From: a bacterium
GTDB lineage: Bacteria; JAUVQV01; DATDCY01
Reading direction: 5' to 3'
DNA: 47,123 nucleotides
NCBI GenBank assembly: GCA_036524115.1
Contig: DATDCY010000037.1
Location: 1-47,123, forward strand
Below, piece after piece: positions 26,244 to 34,457 of this stretch. Position 1 is the stretch's first letter; each line of letters begins with the position of its first letter. The notes below the pieces were generated by a model that searched no databases, was not told the origin of the DNA, and was given only the letters and a program-made list of their open reading frames with translations. The position numbers and the translations under genes were made by a program.

Positions 26244-27519
26244 CCTGGATCTGCAGCGCCGGGTCCCGCCAGGGGGTGAACAGGTAGACCGCGGCGATCG
26301 CCGCGCCGTAGAGCGCGCACGTCGCGACCAGCAGCAACCCCTGGGGATCGGAACGCGCCCCGCGCCGCCAGACCAGGAAGCAGACGATCGGCAACGTCAC
26401 CCAGATGAGGTGCCAGGTGCCGACGTCGAGGGCGTGGGCCGCCAGTTCCCGCGCCAGCAGCGGCAGGCGCCCGAGCGCCTCCGGCAGGTTCTCCGGCCGC
26501 AGCCGCGCCAGGTAGTTCTCGTCGGACACCGGTGGGATGAACCGCACGTGCCACCACCAGACGGACATCAAGGCACACCAGACCGCCGGGAGGCCGAGCA
26601 GCGCTGCGAGGTCCCGGCGGCCGCCCCAGCCGCGCGCGAGGAGCACGAGGCCGAGGCCGGCGACCAGCGACGCGGCCAGCACCAGCCCCTCGTTCTTCAC
26701 CGAGGCGCATCCGAAGAGGTAGACGCCCGCGAGGCAGAGGTCCGCGGCGTGGCCGCGCTCGAGCCAGCGCCAGAGCGCCTGCACGCCCAGCAGCAGGAAG
26801 AGGCTCAGCCACAGCTCCACGCCCGCCGCGAAGAGACTGCGCTGCCAGCCCGCCGTGAGGACCAGGAGCAATGCGGCGAGCAGCGCCGCTTGCCGCGATC
26901 CCCACGAGCGGGCCATCCGGTACAGTTGCAGCACGCCGAGCAGGGCAGCGAGCGCGGCGACGGCCTGGAAGTGCGCCTCGCGGAAGCGCCCGGCGACCTG
27001 CGCGGGAAGCGACGCCAGCCACGGCACCAGCAGCGGATATCGCGGGTGGATGTGCAGCCGGTAGGGGTCGCGGAACGTGTCGGAGACCAGCGTGCGCTCC
27101 GCGGCGAGGATCTTGGCCTTGAGCGCCCAGAGGATGCGGGCGTCCCAGTCCAGCAGAGGCGTGGCGAAGAGGAGGGCCAGCAGTGTCGCAAGCACGAACG
27201 CCACGGCCAGGGCCGTCCCTTTCTCGCCGAGCGTCCAGGGAGCGGCAGGCGCCGCCCCCTCCGTCCCTTCCGCGCGCCGGCGGCGCAGGAGGCAGGCGCA
27301 CGCCGCAAGCGTCGGGACCACCGCCAGCCAGGATGCGCCAGCCGGGCGCACCCAGACGCCCCAGAGAAAGACCAGATACGATACGGCCACCCCGAGGCCG
27401 ATGCTCTCGGCGGCCGCCGGCGGCCACCTTGCGGGCTTGCGGTCCACGTCGGGGCCCCAGCAGCGCAGGAGGAGGAGGCCGGCGCTCCAGAGGGCGACAA
27501 GCGGGACGAGCGCGGTCAC
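26158..27519 (-). CDS. Polytopic membrane protein, putative GT-C glycosyltransferase
   Basis: A 453-residue protein with about 11 membrane segments. LLDWDARILWALKAKIL, an acidic first loop after a hydrophobic stretch, HIHPRYPLLVPWLA, and CASVKNEGLVLA are typical of GT-C/GT39-like membrane transferases. No TPRs are present. It is the last gene of a four-gene minus-strand operon; its GTG overlaps the TGA of the gene before (GTGA). A frame upstream of this GTG is open but antisense-like and lies in the preceding genes. Its 3' end overlaps the convergent TMTC-like gene by 86 bp. Confidence 0.82.
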   Translation of the reverse strand: MTALVPLVALWSAGLLLLRCWGPDVDRKPARWPPAAAESIGLGVAVSYLVFLWGVWVRPAGASWLAVVPTLAACACLLRRRRAEGTEGAAPAAPWTLGEKGTALAVAFVLATLLALLFATPLLDWDARILWALKAKILAAERTLVSDTFRDPYRLHIHPRYPLLVPWLASLPAQVAGRFREAHFQAVAALAALLGVLQLYRMARSWGSRQAALLAALLLVLTAGWQRSLFAAGVELWLSLFLLLGVQALWRWLERGHAADLCLAGVYLFGCASVKNEGLVLAASLVAGLGLVLLARGWGGRRDLAALLGLPAVWCALMSVWWWHVRFIPPVSDENYLARLRPENLPEALGRLPLLARELAAHALDVGTWHLIWVTLPIVCFLVWRRGARSDPQGLLLVATCALYGAAIAAVYLFTPWRDPALQIQVTFDRVFLPLLPLAVLLILRAAPCRPRA

Positions 27520-27968
27520 GGCTGGCGCCGCTCCTGAAACTCCGGGACGAGGGTCCCGTCGACGTCCCGCAGCCACAGGACCCAGTCCACGGCAAAGCTC
27601 CCCGGATCGCGCCGCGGGTAGGACGACGGGGGCAGTCGCATGAGGACGTGGTTGTACTCCGGCTCGACATCGACCTGCCAGATCCGCCGCGGATAGAGGT
27701 AGTACGGCAGCAGCGCCGGGTCCCATTCCGAGAACAGCAGCAGCGATGCCGTCGGCGGGATGTGGGCGTCCGCGTACGCGAACACCTCGCGGTAGGGGCC
27801 GTAGTGCAGGTACTCCTTCGCGTCGGCCGGCCCGTGCCGCCACAGGCTTACCTCGTCGAACCGCCGGCTGCATTCGACGGCGGCGCCGGCGACGGCCGCG
27901 AGGAGGAGCACGGCTGCCACCGCGCGGGCGGGCCGCGCAAGCCCCCCGGGGTTGTGGGGGCCCCTCAT
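27516..27968 (-). CDS. Small single-pass membrane protein, partner of the downstream GT-C protein
   Basis: A 150-residue protein with one membrane segment (about 15-31) and a soluble domain of about 115 residues outside the membrane. SLLLFSEWDPALLPYYLYPRR looks like the extracytoplasmic tail found at the end of some GT-C membrane proteins. I know no named family. It overlaps both neighbours by 4 bp (ATGA upstream, GTGA downstream), which implies tight coupling with both the TMTC-like gene before and the GT-C gene after. It may be a split-off soluble domain of the latter. Confidence 0.75.
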   Translation of the reverse strand: MRGPHNPGGLARPARAVAAVLLLAAVAGAAVECSRRFDEVSLWRHGPADAKEYLHYGPYREVFAYADAHIPPTASLLLFSEWDPALLPYYLYPRRIWQVDVEPEYNHVLMRLPPSSYPRRDPGSFAVDWVLWLRDVDGTLVPEFQERRQP

Positions 27969-29743
27969 CGCCGCCCTCCCGCCGCGCGGAAGTGCGCCTC
28001 GGCGTCCTCCCGCCGTCCCAGTTGCTCGAGCACCACGCCGAGATTGTAGTGCGCCTGCGCCGCCAGGGGAGACGACAGCACCGACGGCGCCGAGAGATTG
28101 TCGACCGCCCCCTGGAGATCGCCGGCCTGGGCGAGGACGACGCCGAGCTGGTACCGGGCCTCGGCAAAGCCCGGGTCCTGCGCGATGGCCTCGCGCAGGT
28201 GCGCCGCAGCCTCGGGAAAGGCGCCGTGCTTCGCCTGGATCAGCCCGGCCATGAAGTGCGCGAGGGGATAGCGCGGTTCGATCCTCAGCGCCTCTTCCAG
28301 GAAGGCCACGGCGCCCCCCCCGCGCCCGAGGTCCTCGAGAAAGAGCCCCGTGGCGTACGCCTGCCGGGCGCCGTCGCGGGCCAGGCGCACGGATTCGCGC
28401 AGGTGGGACAGCGCCTCGTCGAACCTGCCCTCCTCGGCCAGGATCTGCCCGATCCGGAAGTGCGAGAGCGGGTCCCTCGCGTTCACGGCGAGGGCGTGAC
28501 GATAGAGGGTGACGCCGTCGCGCCAGTAGCGCACCTGCGCCTCGGTCATCCCCGCCAGCGCTCCCAGCCCTGCGGCCGCGAGCAGGAGCGCCGCGGCGAC
28601 GTGACGGCGCAGGTGCGGCCCCGGGACGCTCCATGTCGCGGCGACGAGCACCCCGATGAGGGGCAGGTACGTGTACCGGTCGGCCCTCGCCTGGCCGCCG
28701 ACCTGGACGAACCCGAGCACCGGCACCAGCATCCCGAGGAACCAGAGCCAGCCGATGAGCAGCCACGGCCGCCGTTGCCGCTCGCGGAAGGCGAGCCCGC
28801 ACGCCGCCGCCAGGAGCACGGCCGCCCCGACGACGCGCTGCCACGGTATGCCGTCCTGGGGGTAGGGGTAGAACGCCGCCAGCCCTGCCGGCCACAACGC
28901 CTTGCCGAGGTATGCGACATAGGACGTCAGGGCGTTTCCCAGCCGGTCCGCCGCGTCCGCGGCCCCCAGCGAGGCCACCGCCCCGCCGCGCGCTTGAGCC
29001 GCCAGCGTCAGCAACGCGTCGAGGACGCTCAGCGCGAGCAGGGGCAGCTTCTCGCGCACGAGCGGCCGGAGGCTCGCGAGGTATTCCGCGGTGCGGCCGC
29101 GAGTGGACGCCCTCCCGAGCGGCCAGTGGTCGAGGAGCAGCAGCAGCGCCGGCACCGTCACCAGCATCGGCTTGCTCATGAGCCCGAGGGCGAAACTCGC
29201 GGTGACCCAGTGGAAGGACCGCTCTCCCGGGCGCCGGACGTGCCAGAGATAGGCCGCGACGGTCAGGAGGAAGAACGCGCCGGACAGCAGGTCCTTGCGC
29301 TCGGCGACCCACGCCACGGATTCGACGCGCAGCGGATGGAGCGCGAAGACGGCTGCCACGAGGGCGCCGCGCCAGACGGCGCCCGTGAGCCTCGCCAGCA
29401 GCGCAAGCAGGAGGACGGCGTCCAGGACATGGAAGGCGGCGTTGACGAGGTGATGGCGTCCCGGTGCCGGGCCGAAGAGCTGCACGTCCAGCATGTGGGA
29501 CACCCACGTCACCGGGTGCCAGTTGGCGTTGTCGAGGGAGGTCAGCGCCCACCACAGCCCCTTCGCGGTCACCCCCTGGAGGACAACGGGGTTCTTCGAG
29601 ACGTAGGCGCGGTCGTCGCCCGGGATGAACGGGAGGTTGTGCACCTGCGCGTAGGCGGCGACCGTCATGGCCGCCAGGATCAGCGCGAGGACGAGCGTGC
29701 GCCGGCGGTCCGTGCTCCCGGGTCCGGTGCCCGCCCTAGGCAC
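27965..29743 (-). CDS. TMTC-like GT-C membrane glycosyltransferase with TPRs
   Basis: A 592-residue paralogue. The Asp pair is at 43-44 (PGDDRAYV), followed by NWHPVTWVSHMLDVQLFG, the signature HPLRVESVAWVAERKDLL, LMSKPML and ARADRYTYLP. Five TPRs fill the last ~190 residues. The start is a GTG at 29743 that overlaps the last 8 bp of the ResB-like gene. It shares the block SHMLDVQLFG exactly with the gene at 30859 across the divergent promoter, which suggests a recent common origin for these two. Confidence 0.88.
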   Translation of the reverse strand: MPRAGTGPGSTDRRRTLVLALILAAMTVAAYAQVHNLPFIPGDDRAYVSKNPVVLQGVTAKGLWWALTSLDNANWHPVTWVSHMLDVQLFGPAPGRHHLVNAAFHVLDAVLLLALLARLTGAVWRGALVAAVFALHPLRVESVAWVAERKDLLSGAFFLLTVAAYLWHVRRPGERSFHWVTASFALGLMSKPMLVTVPALLLLLDHWPLGRASTRGRTAEYLASLRPLVREKLPLLALSVLDALLTLAAQARGGAVASLGAADAADRLGNALTSYVAYLGKALWPAGLAAFYPYPQDGIPWQRVVGAAVLLAAACGLAFRERQRRPWLLIGWLWFLGMLVPVLGFVQVGGQARADRYTYLPLIGVLVAATWSVPGPHLRRHVAAALLLAAAGLGALAGMTEAQVRYWRDGVTLYRHALAVNARDPLSHFRIGQILAEEGRFDEALSHLRESVRLARDGARQAYATGLFLEDLGRGGGAVAFLEEALRIEPRYPLAHFMAGLIQAKHGAFPEAAAHLREAIAQDPGFAEARYQLGVVLAQAGDLQGAVDNLSAPSVLSSPLAAQAHYNLGVVLEQLGRREDAEAHFRAAGGRR

Positions 29744-30761
29744 GGCGCCCCTTGAGGGAGCGGGACGCGAAGAGCGCCAGGGTCGACGCCCCGAAGAGCG
29801 TGCACCCGATCCAGAAGAGCGGGGCCGCCGGGTCGCGCGAGACCTGGACGCCCACGTACTCGCTGCCGAACTCGTCGCGTCCCCAGCCGGTGAGGAAGAC
29901 GCTCGTCCCGCGGTGGGCCAGTCGCCCGTTCATGCGCAGCCACCCCTGCTTGACCTCCCGACCTCCTTCGAGGACCGCAACGCGGACGCCGACGGACTTC
30001 AGCTCCCGGCGGTACGCCACGACCGAGCCCCGGTATGCCCCGAGCGACACCGGCGGCGCGCCCTCGCGAAGCACCAGCTCGGCAGCATCGCGACGGCCGT
30101 CGTGTTCGACGGTGAGGCGCACCGTGCCGCTCCCCGCGTCGAGGCCCTGCACCGACACGGTCAGGGAGCCGTCCGGGAGCCGGGCCGGCCGCCCCTCGGC
30201 CAGCTCGAGGAGCGCGACCTTGCTTCCGGCCGCGTCCCGGATGCCCATTCTGAGCTGGAGGGGGTAGAACTCCTCGGTGCGCTCGCGGGCCAGCAGCGTG
30301 AAGCCCAGCGGCACGTCCGCCTTCGTCCGCGGGTCATAGGCGCTCGAGGTCTCCACGCCAACGAACAGGTACTGCGTGCCGACGAACCCCCACAGCGCCT
30401 TGCCCACGCCGCCGGCCATCACGCAGATCAGGGAAAGGTGAAGGACGAGGTCCGAGCAGGTCAGGACCCACCCCAGGCGGGCCGCGTGCGCGCTCCGGGC
30501 GCGGAAACGCCGCCAGGTGCAGAGGGCGACGTTCACCGCAAGCAGGGCCACGACGGCCACGAAGGGCGGGCTGCGGTACCCGTCCAGGAGCCCCACCGCC
30601 CGCGCGAACGCCGGGAACCCGGCGCCGAAGGTCTCGCGATAGAACTGCTCAGCCCGGTCCGCGGGCACGAGCGTGCCGGGGACGCTGAACAGCGCGCACA
30701 GCAGCATCAGCGCCAGCGCCAGCTTTATCGAGTGGGCCTGCTCCCACGCCCGCCGCAGCAT
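29736..30761 (-). CDS. ResB-like cytochrome c biogenesis protein
   Basis: A 341-residue membrane protein. Hydrophobic segments near 12-32, 66-84 and 103-123, a large outer domain, and a last segment near 312-330 follow the ResB/Ccs1 plan. DLVLHLSLICVMAGG carries the conserved membrane His taken as a haem ligand, and MNGRLAHRGTSVFLTGWG precedes the last segment. ResB works with CcsA/ResC to carry haem across the membrane and attach it to apocytochromes; no ccsA is in the window. It is shorter than the usual 450-550 residues. First gene of the minus-strand operon, so it is co-expressed with glycosyltransferases. A link to the cytochrome at 42834 is an inference. Confidence 0.82.
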   Translation of the reverse strand: MLRRAWEQAHSIKLALALMLLCALFSVPGTLVPADRAEQFYRETFGAGFPAFARAVGLLDGYRSPPFVAVVALLAVNVALCTWRRFRARSAHAARLGWVLTCSDLVLHLSLICVMAGGVGKALWGFVGTQYLFVGVETSSAYDPRTKADVPLGFTLLARERTEEFYPLQLRMGIRDAAGSKVALLELAEGRPARLPDGSLTVSVQGLDAGSGTVRLTVEHDGRRDAAELVLREGAPPVSLGAYRGSVVAYRRELKSVGVRVAVLEGGREVKQGWLRMNGRLAHRGTSVFLTGWGRDEFGSEYVGVQVSRDPAAPLFWIGCTLFGASTLALFASRSLKGRRA

Positions 30762-30766
30762 ACCCG

Positions 30767-30795
30767 ATTCTCGGGGCAGGTCGCGGGGTTGTCAA
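30767..30795 (-). promoter_or_regulatory. Sigma-70-like promoter, TTGACA-N17-GAGAAT
   Basis: Minus strand TTGACA (30795-30790), a 17-bp spacer, GAGAAT (30772-30767), with 5 nt to the ATG at 30761, the tightest spacing in the window. Drives the four-gene ResB-like operon down to 26158. Confidence 0.75.
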
Positions 30796-30845
30796 CGCCG
30801 CCGGCGCTCGTCTCCGGGGCACGGGCCGGCCCGCCCGGCATTCGC

Positions 30846-30851
30846 TATACT
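30846..30851 (+). promoter_or_regulatory. -10 element TATACT
   Basis: TATACT ends 7 nt before the ATG at 30859. No convincing -35. It should drive the four overlapping genes to 36582 and diverges from the ResB-like promoter about 50 bp away. Confidence 0.5.
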
Positions 30852-30858
30852 TGCGCCC

Positions 30859-32640
30859 ATGCCGCCCGCCGCTGCCCGCCCCTCCGACCGACGTGCCCGG
30901 GTCCTCGGCGTCGCGGGGATCGCCATCCTCGCGCTGGCCGCGTTCTGGCCGATCGGGCGCCACGAGTTCCTCGACTGGGACGACGGCATCTACGTCCGCG
31001 ACAACGACATGGTGCGTGGCGGCCTGACGCTGGCGGGACTGCGCTGGGCCTTCACCGCGCTCGAGGGCGGGAGCTGGCACCCGCTGACCTGGCTGTCCCA
31101 CATGCTGGACGTGCAACTCTTCGGGCTCGACGCGGGCGCGCATCACCTCACGAGCCTCGTGGCGCACCTGGCGGCATCGCTCGCGCTCGTCATCGTCCTC
31201 GGGCGGCTCACCGGGAGGGTCTGGCCCGGCGTCCTGGTCGGCGCGCTCTTCGCCGTGCATCCCCTGCACGTCGAGTCCGTGGCGTGGCTCTCGGAGCGCA
31301 AGGACGTGCTGTCGGCGCTCTTCTGGATGCTCACGATCGCCGCGTATGAGCGTTTCGTTCGCCGTCCCGCCAGGGCGCGCTACCTCGTCCTGATCTTCGT
31401 CTTCTGCCTCGCGCTGATGACAAAGCCGATGGTGGTGACCCTCCCCCTCGTGCTGTTGATCCTGGACTACTGGCCCCTCGGAAGGCTCCATGACCGCGGC
31501 GCGGCGCCGCTCCTGCGGGAGAAGCTGCCCCTGTTCGCGCTGGCGGCTGCCGGCGCCGTCGCGACCGTCGCGGCGCAGGCCGTCGCGGGAAAGACGGTGG
31601 CCACGCTGACGGTGCTCCCGCTGCCGCTGCGCCTGGCGAACGCGGCGACGAGCGCCGCGGCCTACCTGAGGGACATGGTCATCCCCCGGAACCTCGCGTT
31701 CTACTATCCGTATCCCATCGACGGCGTCCCGCCCGCCGCGATCGGCGGGGCGGTCGCGCTCCTCGCGGGGTGCTCGCTGCTGGCGCTGTGCCAGCGTCGC
31801 GCGCGGCCGTTCCTCCTGGCGGGATGGCTCTGGTACCTCGTGACGCTGCTGCCGGTGATCGGCATCGTCCAGGTCGGGATGCAGGCCCGCGCCGACCGGT
31901 ACACCTATCTTCCGCTCGTGGGCATCTTCGTGCTCCTCGCGTGGGGCGGCGCGGACCTTGCGTCGCGATCCGCCGGCAGGCGCGTCGCATTCGCCGCCGC
32001 CGGCGTCCTGGTCGCGCTCCTCTGCGCCGCGCTCGCACGGGGGCAGGTCGGTTCGTGGCGGGACACGGAGACCCTGACGCGCCGGGCGATCGCCGTGACG
32101 GCCGGGAACTGGGTGGCCCACGTGAACCTCGGCCAATACCTCATGCGCCAGGGGCGCGACGAGGAAGGGCTGCAGCAGTACCGCGAGGCGGCCGCGCTCG
32201 TCCCGGCGCGCGCCGAGCGCCACTTCCAGCGCGGTCTGCGGCTCGCGGGCGAGGGCCGGGACCGGGAGGCGGCGGCCGAGTACGCCCGCGCAGCCGAGCT
32301 CTTCCCTCCCTTCGTCATGGCGAACTTCTCCCTCGGCCTGCTGGAGGCGAGACAGGGCGACGTGGCATCGGCCTCCCTGCACCTGCGGGCGGCCATCGCC
32401 TACCGGCCCGACTTCGTCGAAGCGCACTTCGAGCGGGGGGTGCTCATCGCGCAGGCCGGCGAGTGGGAGGAGGCCGCGGCGCACTTCTCGGAGGTTCTCC
32501 GCTACCGCCCCGACTTCCCCGGGGCCCGCCACAACCTCCAGGTCGTCCTCGAGGGGCTCGGCTATGGGCCGGATTACGTCGACCAGTTCCTGCAAAACCG
32601 CGGGGGGCACCCGGACGTGCAGCGCTGGAGCGCGCCCTGA
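30859..32640 (+). CDS. TMTC-like GT-C membrane glycosyltransferase with TPRs
   Basis: A 593-residue paralogue with Asp pair at 41-42 (DWDDGIYV), SWHPLTWLSHMLDVQLFG, the signature HPLHVESVAWLSERKDVL, LMTKPMV and ARADRYTYLP. TPRs occupy about residues 405-575, such as VNLGQYLMRQGRDEEGLQQY. The frame is open well upstream, but the ATG at 30859 is set by the -10 element 7 nt before it, and the upstream stretch is antisense to the ResB-like gene. Its stop overlaps the next ATG (TGATG). First gene of a coupled four-gene set: two TMTC-like transferases, then two radical SAM proteins. Confidence 0.9.
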   Translation: MPPAAARPSDRRARVLGVAGIAILALAAFWPIGRHEFLDWDDGIYVRDNDMVRGGLTLAGLRWAFTALEGGSWHPLTWLSHMLDVQLFGLDAGAHHLTSLVAHLAASLALVIVLGRLTGRVWPGVLVGALFAVHPLHVESVAWLSERKDVLSALFWMLTIAAYERFVRRPARARYLVLIFVFCLALMTKPMVVTLPLVLLILDYWPLGRLHDRGAAPLLREKLPLFALAAAGAVATVAAQAVAGKTVATLTVLPLPLRLANAATSAAAYLRDMVIPRNLAFYYPYPIDGVPPAAIGGAVALLAGCSLLALCQRRARPFLLAGWLWYLVTLLPVIGIVQVGMQARADRYTYLPLVGIFVLLAWGGADLASRSAGRRVAFAAAGVLVALLCAALARGQVGSWRDTETLTRRAIAVTAGNWVAHVNLGQYLMRQGRDEEGLQQYREAAALVPARAERHFQRGLRLAGEGRDREAAAEYARAAELFPPFVMANFSLGLLEARQGDVASASLHLRAAIAYRPDFVEAHFERGVLIAQAGEWEEAAAHFSEVLRYRPDFPGARHNLQVVLEGLGYGPDYVDQFLQNRGGHPDVQRWSAP

Positions 32641-34457
32641 TGCACCTGCCGCGCACGACGGACCGACGGCGACTCCTCGTCGCCTGCCTCCTGGTCTTCT
32701 CCGCGGCGACAATCCTCTACCTCCCGGCGACGCGTTACCCGTACAACCTGCTCGACGACCGCGCCCTCGTCACGCAGAACCCTCTCGCCCGCAGCGTCGG
32801 CGGGCAGACGCCGGGCGGCCTCTTCTCCGTCCACGAGGGCTACTGGATCCCCGTCACCTGGCTCTCCTTCAGCATCGAGCAGTTGGTGGCCGGCGGGAGC
32901 CCCGGACTCTCCCACGGCACGAACGGGCTCCTGCACGCCGGCAACGCCGTCCTGCTGCTGCTGCTCCTGGCGCGGCTGACCGGCAGGATCGCGCCTGCGT
33001 CCCTCGTGGCCGCGGCCTTCGCCGTGCACCCCGCCGGCGTCGAGGCGGTGGCATGGATCTCCTCGCGCAAGGACGTCCTCTCGACCTTCCTCGCGCTCTT
33101 GTCGCTCCACGCGTATGTCGCCTGGACCCGCCGGCCCCGCGCCGGCTTCGCCGCCGGCGCGCTCGCTCTCTTCGTGGCGAGCGTCCTGGCCAAGCCGATG
33201 CTGGTCCTGCTGCCCGTACTCCTGCTGCTGCTGGATTTCTGGCCGCTGGGGCGCTGGCGGTCGGAGCGGCCGGCCGCGCTGGCCGCCGCGAAGTTCCCTT
33301 TCGCCGCCGTCGGCGCCGCGGTCGCCGCGGTGTATCTCCTGACCCAGAAGAGCCATGTCACGGGCCTGGCGATCGTCGGCCTCGGTTCCCGGCTCGCCCA
33401 CGGCCTGGTCGCGCCACTCTTCTACCTGGGCATGCTGCTGCGGCCCGCCGACCTCGCCTTCATCTACCCGATCCGCGAGCACCCCTACCCGCTCTGGCTG
33501 GTGCTCCTCACGCCCTGCCTCGTTGCCGCGGCCACGTGGTGGGCCGTGCGCGAGCGGCACCGCTTCCCCTGGGTACTCGCGGGCTGGTTCTGGTACCTCG
33601 CGACGCTCGCGCCCGTCTCGGGGTTCGTGCAGGCGGGTGTCACGATCGTGATGGACCGCCTCGTCTACGTGCCGGGGATCGGCATCCTGCTGCTCGCGGC
33701 GGGGGCGCTCGGCGCGGCGCTCGGCGGCGCGACGGACAGGCGACGGCTCGCCATCGCCGCCGCCTGCGTGGCCGGCATCGCCATGCTCGCTGCAATGCAG
33801 AGCCGGCAACTCTCGTACTGGCGGGACGACGAGACGCTCCTCTCCCGAACCGTCGAGGTCGCGCCGGACAGCGGCATCGCCCAGTGGAACCTCGCGATCA
33901 CCCTCCTCCAGAAGGGAAACCGGGACGGGGCGCTGGAGCACGCCCGAGCGGCGCGCCTGGCCGCCCGCGGGGACGGCGAGATCATCTACAACGCGGGCCT
34001 GGTGCTCGACAACCTCGGCCGGTTCGAGGAGGCCGCGGAGGCGTTTCGGGAAGCCATCGCCCTCGGCGACCCGAGCGCGCGGGTGCGGGCGGCCCTGGGC
34101 GTAGCCCTCGGCAGCACGGGGCGGATCGAAGAGGGGCTGCCGTTCCTGGAGGAGGCCCGAAGGCTCGACCCGCGCTCGAGCGAGGTCGCCTTCAACCTCG
34201 GCGTGGCGCTGCTGCGGCTGGGCCGGCCGGCGGAGGCGCTCGCGCCCCTTTCCGCGGCGGCAGCCCTCTCTCCCGGCGATCACCGCGCTCTCTTCAACCT
34301 CGGGATCGCCCTCCAGGGCGCCGGCCGACCCGCGGAGGCGGCGGACCGCTTCGCGGAGGTCCTCCGCATCGCACCCGGCCTCGACGCCGCGCGCCGGCAC
34401 CTCGCCGAGGTCCGGGAAGTGCTCGGGCGGAACGCAGCCGCGGGGGACGCACGGTGA
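32640..34457 (+). CDS. TMTC-like GT-C membrane glycosyltransferase with TPRs, variant motifs
   Basis: A 605-residue paralogue that departs most from its eight-member subgroup. The Asp pair is at 39-40 (NLLDDRALV), the signature is HPAGVEAVAWISSRKDVL, and MDRLVYVP replaces ADRYTYLP. LAKPML is kept. Five or six TPRs follow from about residue 410, including a regular series around FNLGVALLRLGRPAEALAP. It starts on the stop of the previous gene and its own stop overlaps the next start (GTGA), so all are translated as a unit. Whether the changed motif shifts sugar or acceptor is unknown. Confidence 0.9.
   Translation: MHLPRTTDRRRLLVACLLVFSAATILYLPATRYPYNLLDDRALVTQNPLARSVGGQTPGGLFSVHEGYWIPVTWLSFSIEQLVAGGSPGLSHGTNGLLHAGNAVLLLLLLARLTGRIAPASLVAAAFAVHPAGVEAVAWISSRKDVLSTFLALLSLHAYVAWTRRPRAGFAAGALALFVASVLAKPMLVLLPVLLLLLDFWPLGRWRSERPAALAAAKFPFAAVGAAVAAVYLLTQKSHVTGLAIVGLGSRLAHGLVAPLFYLGMLLRPADLAFIYPIREHPYPLWLVLLTPCLVAAATWWAVRERHRFPWVLAGWFWYLATLAPVSGFVQAGVTIVMDRLVYVPGIGILLLAAGALGAALGGATDRRRLAIAAACVAGIAMLAAMQSRQLSYWRDDETLLSRTVEVAPDSGIAQWNLAITLLQKGNRDGALEHARAARLAARGDGEIIYNAGLVLDNLGRFEEAAEAFREAIALGDPSARVRAALGVALGSTGRIEEGLPFLEEARRLDPRSSEVAFNLGVALLRLGRPAEALAPLSAAAALSPGDHRALFNLGIALQGAGRPAEAADRFAEVLRIAPGLDAARRHLAEVREVLGRNAAAGDAR

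Noticed and set aside
2227-31300. Similar DNA stretches coding the HPLHVESVAW signature considered as dispersed repeats or mobile element ends
   Set aside because: They are about 30-bp coding matches between paralogues with many silent changes. They could serve as recombination sites, but neither fragment junction (17957, about 19650) falls in one.
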